NCBI GenBank assembly: GCA_003210655.1
Contig: QCUQ01000001.1
Span: 62,001-126,000, forward strand
Reading direction: 5' to 3'
DNA: 64,000 nt
DNA from: Prochlorococcus sp. AG-679-M10
Lineage (GTDB): Bacteria > Cyanobacteriota > Cyanobacteriia > PCC-6307 > Cyanobiaceae
The notes under the pieces were generated by a model. That model was not told where the DNA came from, did no database searches, and worked only from the letters and a program-made list of their open reading frames with translations. A program made the translations under genes and the position numbers. Every line of letters starts with the position of its first letter. Within the stretch, counting starts at the first letter, position 1. Of this stretch, positions 52,199 through 59,553 are shown one piece after another.

Positions 52199-52305
52199 TA
52201 GAAAAAACCAGGAATAATTTGGCCAGTTGTTACGTATGCGCCAACTGCTGCTACGAAACCAAGCATTGCTGCTAAGCCGTTAAATCTTTCTGCGTCAGGT
52301 GTCAT
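52198..52305 (-). CDS. hli: high-light-inducible protein (35 aa)
   Basis: MTPDAERFNGLAAMLGFVAAVGAYVTTGQIIPGFF. Confidence 0.93.
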   Translation of the reverse strand: MTPDAERFNGLAAMLGFVAAVGAYVTTGQIIPGFF

Positions 52306-52503
52306 AATTAAAAATTGATTATGTAAACAAATATAACATAACTATTAATGAATGTAAAGAAATTAGCCTAAATTTATTTATTGAAAGCTTATTCTATACA
52401 TAAACGGTACATATATGTATAAAAACCAGTAAGCCTATCCATTTATTGTTAACAAGTCAGGTTTTGGTAAAGGATAAACAATTATTTATGAAACTTTTTA
52501 GGT

Positions 52504-52691
52504 ATGGATTATGATTTTATTCTTGAAATCCTTGAACTAAGCCAAAATCAAATCTTTTAGATAATGAAAAAGAAAGTAAACAAAAATCTATTGATGAAAT
52601 AGTAAAAATAATTTAAGATTTTCAATGCAGTGATGAACTTAGTGAGAAATATAAAAGAGAAATTTTAGACCGAGATAAGATATATAGTTGA
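52504..52691 (+). pseudogene. small decayed ORF (frameshift + in-frame TAA)
   Basis: MDYDFILEILELSQNQI [fs] DNEKESKQKSIDEIVKII*DFQCSDELSEKYKREILDRDKIYS*. Confidence 0.45.
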
Positions 52692-52727
52692 CTGCCGAAC
52701 TATATTAGTAAAGTAAGAAAATATATT

Positions 52728-52982
52728 ATGTCCCCTCATAAAAATCCAACTATTATTAGATACTGCGTAATTACATCTACAGCAGCTATAGTTCTGATAG
52801 CTATTGCTTTGATTCCTGTTTCAAGAAAAGCTTCTTACTGGAATCGATGTCTTAATAAAACAGTACGTTGGATTAATGAAAAAGAAAAAGATTTAAAAGG
52901 GTGGGATAAAGAAGCAAAAGAAAGTCTTGCTGTAGCAGTATGTAATGGAGCTGTTTATGAACCTAAGCTTCAAATAAAATAA
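52728..52982 (+). CDS. hypothetical, N-terminal TM
   Basis: 84 aa ORF. Confidence 0.55.
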   Translation: MSPHKNPTIIRYCVITSTAAIVLIAIALIPVSRKASYWNRCLNKTVRWINEKEKDLKGWDKEAKESLAVAVCNGAVYEPKLQIK

Positions 52983-53087
52983 TTTACTTCGGTAACGATA
53001 TAAATTAAAGGTTGTAAAAGATTTGTAACCAAAGCAATATTAAAAAAAATTATTGATCCTCCTTATTTAATTTTAAGAGTCTTTTTT

Positions 53088-53128
53088 TGATCCTTAATCC
53101 GTACAATGTTGTTCCTCTAACCGCACAT
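53088..53128 (-). repeat. 22-bp-spaced half-site repeat, copy 5
   Basis: Minus: ATGTGCGGTTAGAGGAACAACATTGTACGGATTAAGGATCA. Confidence 0.6.
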
Positions 53129-53191
53129 ATAAAGCTTGAGATATACCTTCCAAATGAATTAGAAAGTAATTGTATTCAAGAGGTAAGCATT

Positions 53192-53344
53192 ATGGCACTA
53201 AACGACAAATTCACTATCCAAGAAATTAATATGGACACAAAAAATCTTACATACGATATAAAGGCAAAAGAACTAGAAGCCTATTGGAGTATTGAATGCG
53301 AAAAGCATCCTACTAATAATCATTGCAAAGTGTATTGCGATTAA
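53192..53344 (+). CDS. CP12 C-terminal-like small protein (50 aa)
   Basis: MALNDKFTIQEINMDTKNLTYDIKAKELEAYWSIECEKHPTNNHCKVYCD; internal ATG preferred over 53087 ORF start. Confidence 0.5.
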   Translation: MALNDKFTIQEINMDTKNLTYDIKAKELEAYWSIECEKHPTNNHCKVYCD

Positions 53345-53430
53345 TACTAAACCTTTTTAAGTATTCCTACGCTTGATTTTTATATATCACCCGTACTAAA
53401 GCATAGACAGATAGAAAGGAGGACAAACAA

Positions 53431-53532
53431 ATGACTAATTTAGGTATTGAAATTCTATTTTGGATAATTTTAATTTCTTATCTAGGATTAAGGTTTTCTC
53501 AAACCTGGTATGGCTTTAAAAAACAGTATTAA
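53431..53532 (+). CDS. single-TM micro-protein, strong SD (AGGAGG)
   Basis: gaaaggaggacaaacaaATG; MTNLGIEILFWIILISYLGLRFSQTWYGFKKQY. Confidence 0.5.
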   Translation: MTNLGIEILFWIILISYLGLRFSQTWYGFKKQY

Positions 53533-53545
53533 ATAGGAGGGGAAA

Positions 53546-53686
53546 ATGAAACTACAAAAACAATTCGTAGTTACAAACAAACAGTTAAGGGATCTTAATT
53601 ATGTCAAGAAGGTGAAAGTTTTAGAGAAAACTTTAAATAGAAAATGTCTAGATTACTCAACTCAAGAAAATTGTTTAGTTTGTTGA
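53546..53686 (+). CDS. small Cys-containing protein (46 aa), strong SD
   Basis: aggaggggaaaATG; MKLQKQFVVTNKQLRDLNYVKKVKVLEKTLNRKCLDYSTQENCLVC. Confidence 0.5.
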   Translation: MKLQKQFVVTNKQLRDLNYVKKVKVLEKTLNRKCLDYSTQENCLVC

Positions 53687-53767
53687 GACTGACTATTTAT
53701 TAATCATTTTTCATGGCTTATAAGTTTTATAAATATTCATCAATTTATTAATAAGAGAGGCTAAATT

Positions 53768-54286
53768 ATGCAATTAAAATTCTACTCAACAACTATTTTT
53801 AGAGAGACTCCAAAAGTAACATTCTTTGATGCAGGCTTGGATGTATCTAATGGATGCGATGTAGTAATTCACTCAAAAGAAGCTATATCTCCTCCTGATG
53901 ATTTTAAAGATGAACAGTATTACGTTCACGAACATCAAATTGATCACAATTTAGTTATTACTGGCGAAAGGAAATTTGTTTTGATAAATCCTTCATGGAA
54001 CGAGCCACATCATGTAATTTATTTAAATAGATCAATGGGGGCTTTAGAAATTCCTATTGGAACTTATCACAGATCAATTTCTGGGAAAGAAGGCAGTATT
54101 GTTTTAAATCAACCCAGAAGAGATAAATCTTTTGATCCCTCTAAAGAATTTATCCCGCAAAAATTAGACAAATTAAGTTTAATTAAAGCAAGAAAAAGTC
54201 TACCTGTTTATTGGATTTGGGAAAATGATCAAATTAAAAGAGTCCGCATTAATCCTTTCAAACGAAAAATCAAGACTCTAATCTGA
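53768..54286 (+). CDS. hypothetical, possible cupin-like fold
   Basis: 172 aa ORF; LEIPIGTYHRSISGKEGSIVLNQPRRD. Confidence 0.6.
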   Translation: MQLKFYSTTIFRETPKVTFFDAGLDVSNGCDVVIHSKEAISPPDDFKDEQYYVHEHQIDHNLVITGERKFVLINPSWNEPHHVIYLNRSMGALEIPIGTYHRSISGKEGSIVLNQPRRDKSFDPSKEFIPQKLDKLSLIKARKSLPVYWIWENDQIKRVRINPFKRKIKTLI

Positions 54287-54321
54287 TCTAAAAAAAAACT
54301 ATTTAAGATTATTTTCTTCAT

Positions 54322-54366
54322 TAAAAAATTCAGCCTGTATTCCTACTAGCTGACTTTCATGACGAT
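54322..54366 (-). terminator. conserved-loop hairpin family, copy D
   Basis: Minus: ATCGTCATGAAAG-TCAGC-tagtaggaatacag-GCTGA-ATTTTTT. Confidence 0.65.
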
Positions 54367-54380
54367 GCTAGTTTTAAAAA

Positions 54381-54491
54381 CTAAACGAATATATTTGTTG
54401 TTGTAGTGATACTTAGAATTACTGCACAAAAGAAAATGTAAGGAACTGCTTTAAGAGGAACGTATCCCTGACTTTTAGAAATAAAATTCAT
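54381..54491 (-). CDS. single-TM micro-protein (36 aa) directly 3' of hli
   Basis: MNFISKSQGYVPLKAVPYIFFCAVILSITTTTNIFV. Confidence 0.4.
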   Translation of the reverse strand: MNFISKSQGYVPLKAVPYIFFCAVILSITTTTNIFV

Positions 54492-54492
54492 T

Positions 54493-54627
54493 TTATACAA
54501 AACCTGGAATGATTTGACCTGTTGTTAGATAAGCACCAACAAGAGCAATAAAGCCCAACATTGCAAATCTACCATTGAGCTTCTCAGCTACTATCTTTTC
54601 CTTCTCAACTGTTTTTGTTTCTTTCAT
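54493..54627 (-). CDS. hli: high-light-inducible protein (44 aa)
   Basis: MKETKTVEKEKIVAEKLNGRFAMLGFIALVGAYLTTGQIIPGFV. Confidence 0.93.
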   Translation of the reverse strand: MKETKTVEKEKIVAEKLNGRFAMLGFIALVGAYLTTGQIIPGFV

Positions 54628-54807
54628 TTGACCGTTTGTTATTTATTTAAGAAGCTTTTTAGTGCAATCTTGAAATCAATCTAATATCAAAGGATTAATA
54701 GTGTGAGTATAATTACTTACTCTCATACCCTATATAAGCTCAGCTTATCAAACTCAAACTTTACTTTTAAAGCAGTCCTATTTAAATAACAAAGTGAGAC
54801 GTTTATC

Positions 54808-55146
54808 TTATCCTGTAAATCCCATTTTCTGTTCTGCTGCCATTAATGAACCAACAAGCTTGTGCTCAGCAACTTTTTCATCGTCAGTCATAACTGGTTT
54901 GATATCAAGATCTATATCGAACTTGACTTTCCAAGGAGCAAAGTGTTCTGTCATTTTAATGCCTGTTGAAGCTTGGACAATGATATAAACATTATTTGAG
55001 TAAGAGGCATGATATCTTCCCATAACTTTAAATCCTTCAAACTCATCATTCAAAGTTCCATCTTCAAAAACCTTTAAAAACACGTCGTAAGCTGCACCCA
55101 TAAGAGCAACATTTTTAAAAGTTGCGGTTACTAAATAAGTATTCAT
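54808..55146 (-). CDS. DUF3303/DUF3764-like hypothetical
   Basis: 112 aa ORF; MNTYLVTATFKNVALMGAAYDVF. Confidence 0.6.
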   Translation of the reverse strand: MNTYLVTATFKNVALMGAAYDVFLKVFEDGTLNDEFEGFKVMGRYHASYSNNVYIIVQASTGIKMTEHFAPWKVKFDIDLDIKPVMTDDEKVAEHKLVGSLMAAEQKMGFTG

Positions 55147-55178
55147 CTAATAAATTAAACTTTTTTTATAATAGAAGA

Positions 55179-55559
55179 ATGAAAACTACTATTTTTAAAA
55201 ATAAGGGTATCAAAACTTTTTTTGATTTTTTTGCAAGAGTTGCAATCTCATCAATATTTATATCAGCTATACCCGGGAAAATTACAGGTTTTGCGAAAAC
55301 AGTTGAATATATAAATTCAAAAGGTATTCCTGATCCAATTGCATCTATCCTTTTAGTTGGAGCAATCATATTCCTTACCTTAGGTTCCGGATTTTTTATC
55401 TTTGGAGAAAATCAAAAAATTGGTTCAACTTTTTTATTATTATTTCTCATACCAACAACAATTATTTTTCATGTGTTCCCATTCCATCAAAGAGCAGTAC
55501 TTATGAATCTAGGATTAATAGGTGGATTACTTGTTACTGCATTACGAGAACCAAAATAA
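55179..55559 (+). CDS. DoxX family protein
   Basis: FARVAISSIFISAIPGKITGFAKTVEYINSKGIPDPIASILLVGAI. Confidence 0.8.
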   Translation: MKTTIFKNKGIKTFFDFFARVAISSIFISAIPGKITGFAKTVEYINSKGIPDPIASILLVGAIIFLTLGSGFFIFGENQKIGSTFLLLFLIPTTIIFHVFPFHQRAVLMNLGLIGGLLVTALREPK

Positions 55560-55571
55560 GGATTTAGTTAA

Positions 55572-55661
55572 ATGGGCTTAAATACTTTTTTATTATTTGA
55601 TGGAGCATTAATGTTGCTAGGTTTGCCAATATTAATAATTTGGAAAGGTAACAAAAAATAA
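55572..55661 (+). CDS. single-TM micro-protein (29 aa)
   Basis: MGLNTFLLFDGALMLLGLPILIIWKGNKK; TAATG-coupled to next. Confidence 0.45.
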   Translation: MGLNTFLLFDGALMLLGLPILIIWKGNKK

Positions 55662-55801
55662 TGTCAACTTCATACTATAGAGAGCAAAGAATAATGCTTT
55701 TAGCCAGACTAAATATTGGGTTGGGTAGTGACGATCAAGAGGAAATTAATCTTTATAATTACTATAAAAAACATGCAAAATTAAAACAAGAACTAGAGTA
55801 A
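55661..55801 (+). CDS. small hypothetical (46 aa)
   Basis: MSTSYYREQRIMLLARLNIGLGSDDQEEINLYNYYKKHAKLKQELE. Confidence 0.45.
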   Translation: MSTSYYREQRIMLLARLNIGLGSDDQEEINLYNYYKKHAKLKQELE

Positions 55802-55945
55802 GGTTGATATTAAAATTCGTGACTAAATTGAGTAAAATTTATATATTCCAAAAAAGTAATTTTAAGATGTAAGTCTACAAAAAAGATTAAAAACTACAGT
55901 ATTCAAATTAATACATAATTATAAATATAATATCTATACAAAAGG

Positions 55946-56176
55946 ATGGAAAATAAATTCACTAGAATTACTTTACTTATATGTGCAATTTCATCATTTT
56001 CTTATTTAGTTTTTATTTTTCTAAAGAATTATAATTCTCCAGAAAATATAGAAGAAAGATGTATAGTTAAATTTCAAAATGACACTAAAAAAGGTGTTGG
56101 AAAATCTGAAAAAGAATGGGGTTTAAATATGGACATAGCCAATGATAATTATTTTAAATGTATGAAAATTCCTTAA
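55946..56176 (+). CDS. small TM/secreted protein
   Basis: 76 aa ORF. Confidence 0.5.
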   Translation: MENKFTRITLLICAISSFSYLVFIFLKNYNSPENIEERCIVKFQNDTKKGVGKSEKEWGLNMDIANDNYFKCMKIP

Positions 56177-56461
56177 AAATAACTCTTAATTACGGAGATA
56201 GTAAAAGGAACTAAGAAGTACAGAACTAAAGCGATCCCAAAAAACATAACAACTCTTCAAAAAGCTGTTGATTCGGCAACAGATATTGATTAAAAGTTAA
56301 GGAGGAGTACCTCATTCGAACTTTTAACAATAATTAAAAAATAAACACGAAGAAATATATGATTACAATTTTGACTCTCAATTTATACCTTTAGATGATT
56401 TATATAAATCAGTTAATAATTAAAATCTGTTTTATAGTTTCGTTTATTATGGAAAAAATTT

Positions 56462-56584
56462 ATGGAAAACTTTAGTTACTACGAGTATTTAAATTCAATA
56501 TCTTTTCACCCTCCAATAATGATAATAACTACATTAATATTCTTTTTTATAAGAAGAAAATTTTTGGTAGACGCAAAAAAATAA
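56462..56584 (+). CDS. single-TM micro-protein (40 aa)
   Basis: MENFSYYEYLNSISFHPPIMIITTLIFFFIRRKFLVDAKK. Confidence 0.4.
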   Translation: MENFSYYEYLNSISFHPPIMIITTLIFFFIRRKFLVDAKK

Positions 56585-56684
56585 TAGAAACTTTTACTTA
56601 TTATTTAATATTTAAATCTTTAAGATAGTTAAAGATTAAATAAACGAAAGAAGCTAAAAAAACTAAAGTATATATTGATTCCAT

Positions 56685-57053
56685 TTAACTAGGAGTTGTA
56701 ATTGAACTACTTAATCCATAGGTGAGAAATATAAAAGTAGCAAACGATACTCCAATCATAACAGTAGTATACAATTTATTTAATTTAAATTCATTTTGTA
56801 TAGAAGAAAAATCAGCTATTACAAAGTTTTTCATAGAATATTTTTCTCTACTTATAAAATTATTACTATTAACCAAATTACCAAGAATAGGTTCTGAGTA
56901 AAGAGAATTTTCCTGAGTTATAAAAGGATTAAAAGTTTTATCTTCATTAAAGAAAGTAGGGAACATATAAGTATGCCATAAAGCTATTATTGCAACCCAA
57001 AAAATTACACTTAAACCTGCAATACCAAAAAGTAAGAATCTAAATGTCTCCAT
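56685..57053 (-). CDS. hypothetical two-TM protein
   Basis: 122 aa ORF. Confidence 0.55.
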   Translation of the reverse strand: METFRFLLFGIAGLSVIFWVAIIALWHTYMFPTFFNEDKTFNPFITQENSLYSEPILGNLVNSNNFISREKYSMKNFVIADFSSIQNEFKLNKLYTTVMIGVSFATFIFLTYGLSSSITTPS

Positions 57054-57261
57054 AATTATTATTTATGATAATTCCAAATCTACAATAGATTTATTTAGTA
57101 AAATTTAAAAAATATACTTTAACCAAACCAATAAATCATTTCCTATGGTGACTAATGATCAAAATTCATGTTAATAAGTGTTTTTACTTAAATATAAGTT
57201 AAAAATAAAATTTTTATTTTATTTAAGAGTACAAAATAAAATCAATTAACTTTTTATAAAA

Positions 57262-57555
57262 ATGGACTTTAGAGTTGTACTAGTTATTACTCCTATTATT
57301 TTTTCCTGGATCTTTACAGTTTTTTGGTTAGGTAAGTGGGATGTATTTAGATTGACACCTTTTGGACTTCCTAAAGATGGTGTAGCTCCTTTTAAGAATT
57401 ATCAAGTATGGGAAGATTCGTCGATTGTCAATACAAATAGACCTGAGGAAGGTTATCCAGTCTTCACTGTAAGAACTGCAGCTGTAAATGCTTTAGGAAT
57501 TCCAACTGTTTTCTTCCTAGGAGCAATTTTGGCTATGCAGTTTAAATCTTATTAA
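57262..57555 (+). CDS. PsbY-like N-terminus fused to PsbF (cyt b559 beta)-like C-terminus
   Basis: [26 protein letters not shown] ... [30 protein letters not shown]. Confidence 0.75.
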   Translation: MDFRVVLVITPIIFSWIFTVFWLGKWDVFRLTPFGLPKDGVAPFKNYQVWEDSSIVNTNRPEEGYPVFTVRTAAVNALGIPTVFFLGAILAMQFKSY

Positions 57556-57569
57556 TTTAAAGAATTTAG

Positions 57570-57755
57570 ATGGACATAAGATACTTAATAGTGGGTGCAC
57601 CTTTTATAATTGCATTCTTCTACACTTTGTTTTGGCTTAAAAGATGGGGAGCTTTTAATTCATCTAGTGGGGATCACCCAAAAAAAATCAATATAAAAAA
57701 TGAACGATCAAGCGGAGATTTGATAATAGAAAACATCTTCCTAACAAAAAATTAA
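57570..57755 (+). CDS. PsbY-like small protein (61 aa)
   Basis: MDIRYLIVGAPFIIAFFYTLFWLKRW. Confidence 0.55.
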   Translation: MDIRYLIVGAPFIIAFFYTLFWLKRWGAFNSSSGDHPKKINIKNERSSGDLIIENIFLTKN

Positions 57756-57791
57756 TTTATTAAACAAAATTCAAATAATTCATTATTTATT

Positions 57792-57890
57792 ATGATTCCT
57801 ATAGAACAATTTTTGTTTTTAGCAGTTTCTCTTTATGCTTTTTTTCATCTTTCAATGAGTCTTGTAAATATATTAATTAACTTTCAATAA
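57792..57890 (+). CDS. single-TM micro-protein (32 aa)
   Basis: MIPIEQFLFLAVSLYAFFHLSMSLVNILINFQ. Confidence 0.4.
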   Translation: MIPIEQFLFLAVSLYAFFHLSMSLVNILINFQ

Positions 57891-57964
57891 AAAATTTAAT
57901 ATAATATAAAACACTTAAATGTATAAAATAAATCTTCCTAAATAAAGAAATCAAAGTATAAATA

Positions 57965-58080
57965 TAGAAGTAGAAACTAGGGAAATCTACTAACCGTTAG
58001 CTTTGATAACTTCGGTTTGTAATGAGAACCTCTCTTTGACCTCATTTTCTTTTTCGCAATCTTAGAAAATGAGGTTTAAA
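57965..58080 (+). ncRNA. candidate structured ncRNA
   Basis: TATAAATATAG upstream; AACCG...CGGTT hairpin; 12-bp stem ACCTCATTTTCT/AGAAAATGAGGT; no ORF. Confidence 0.4.
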
Positions 58081-58199
58081 TTTATTGAAAATACTTTTAA
58101 AGATAATATTTTATTAAAAGTCTGTATTAAAAAATAACTTTGATAATTAAATATTACTTATATGTTTGTATATTATTTACTTTAAAAAAAATAGTTTTT

Positions 58200-58326
58200 T
58201 ATCTATAACGTATATGTAGATATTTTGGCGAATCTGCAACGGTATAAAATCCGTCTTTATGAACCTAGCCAAGGGAAATATTCTTAACTGCTTTTTAGTT
58301 ATTTTAGTAGTTAGGAATATTTTTAT
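58200..58326 (+). ncRNA. candidate ncRNA / terminator
   Basis: 13-bp stem AATATTCTTAACT/AGTTAGGAATATT followed by TTT; no ORF. Confidence 0.4.
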
Positions 58327-58404
58327 TAAGTTTTGCAATTTTATTAGTGAGAAATTATTTATAAAAATCGAAAATGTTAGGATATTTTTAAAAGAGTAAA
58401 TTAA

Positions 58405-58818
58405 ATGATTAATAAGTCTAATAAAGAAAATACTTTAGAAAATATTTATTCAGATTTAGAATCTGGAATGCCAGAGAATAAGTCTATAAAAGAGTACGCT
58501 CTTCCTAATGCAAGACAATGGTTAGGGGCTAGATTTGTAGCTATTTGGGTTTTGCCTATATTTTTTATAAAGAAAATTTCAAAATTCTATGCATCATCCG
58601 CTTTCATAAAACCTTACTCACCATCAAAAACAGGTCCTTCTTATAATCAACCCGAAACATTATATACTTCTTTAAAAAATGTTTTTAAAGGTAAAGATCA
58701 TATAAGATTTTTTGATCATAGATTTATTGGTGTTTGGGTATTACCTATAGCCTTAACTGGAATAGTTTTTGAAATCCTATTAATTGCTCCAACTAATAAC
58801 ACCTCTCCTTTTAATTAA
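58405..58818 (+). CDS. hypothetical membrane protein with internal repeat
   Basis: ARQWLGARFVAIWVLPIFF and IRFFDHRFIGVWVLPIAL. Confidence 0.55.
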   Translation: MINKSNKENTLENIYSDLESGMPENKSIKEYALPNARQWLGARFVAIWVLPIFFIKKISKFYASSAFIKPYSPSKTGPSYNQPETLYTSLKNVFKGKDHIRFFDHRFIGVWVLPIALTGIVFEILLIAPTNNTSPFN

Positions 58819-58881
58819 AAAAACTTTCTCTTAAACATTATTTAAACTTAGAAATTATTATCAGATATTTAAATAATTTCC

Positions 58882-58925
58882 AAAAAAAAAGCCAGCCTAC
58901 ATTCCTATTAGCTGACTCTTATGGT
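58882..58925 (-). terminator. conserved-loop hairpin family, copy E
   Basis: Minus: AAGA-GTCAGC-taataggaatgtag-GCTGGC-TTTTTTTTT. Confidence 0.7.
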
Positions 58926-58939
58926 GGTGATTTGAATTC

Positions 58940-59083
58940 TTAAATAATCCCAGGTACAATTTGTCCTGTTGATATGTAAGCCCCAACAAGAGCAATTACT
59001 CCAACAAGAGCAAATCTGCCATTTAGTTTCTCTGCACTTGTTTTTTGAGGATCAATATTTCTTTTTTGATTTTTATTTTCCAT
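58940..59083 (-). CDS. hli: high-light-inducible protein (47 aa)
   Basis: MENKNQKRNIDPQKTSAEKLNGRFALVGVIALVGAYISTGQIVPGII. Confidence 0.92.
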   Translation of the reverse strand: MENKNQKRNIDPQKTSAEKLNGRFALVGVIALVGAYISTGQIVPGII

Positions 59084-59205
59084 TAAAAAACTCCTGGAAT
59101 AAGTTGACCAGTTGTTACGTATGTTCCGACTAAAATCATGAAAGCCATCATTGCAGGTCTTCCAATGGCTCTGTCAAGAATGTCTTTGTTTGAGTTCATT
59201 TTCAT
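59083..59205 (-). CDS. hli: high-light-inducible protein (40 aa), TAATG-coupled
   Basis: MKMNSNKDILDRAIGRPAMMAFMILVGTYVTTGQLIPGVF. Confidence 0.88.
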   Translation of the reverse strand: MKMNSNKDILDRAIGRPAMMAFMILVGTYVTTGQLIPGVF

Positions 59206-59553
59206 TAGGATTAATAAATTAATATTACTAATTGTAAACAAACCCTGCGAGGTACTTGTATCATTTGTACTGTTTTTCACATAAATGAGTCAATTATGTC
59301 GCAGAATAACCTGAGATTAAGGTCCCCCAAAACTCTATCCAAACTTTAAAATGACTAGTACCGAAGATTTAGAAAAAGAATTGAAAACTTACAAAAAGAA
59401 GTTAAATATTTAAAAGCCGTGTAACAGTATCAAACAAAAACAATAAGAAGAGACAATTTGATAAGCTGATCTAAGTTAACAGAAGGTTGTATTATTTGAT
59501 ATTGATAAAAATAGCTATATAAATTAATGTAATCAATTTAAGGGTATTGGGTA

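Noticed and set aside
53385-53420. cccgtacta resembling the repeat's first half-site
   Set aside because: Second half-site absent at 22-bp spacing
56187-56240. Possible sixth copy of the 22-bp-phased repeat (AAAGGAACtaagaaGTACaG)
   Set aside because: First half-site poorly matched, and the sequence overlaps a plausible minus-strand small ORF (MFFGIALVLYFLVPFTISVI)
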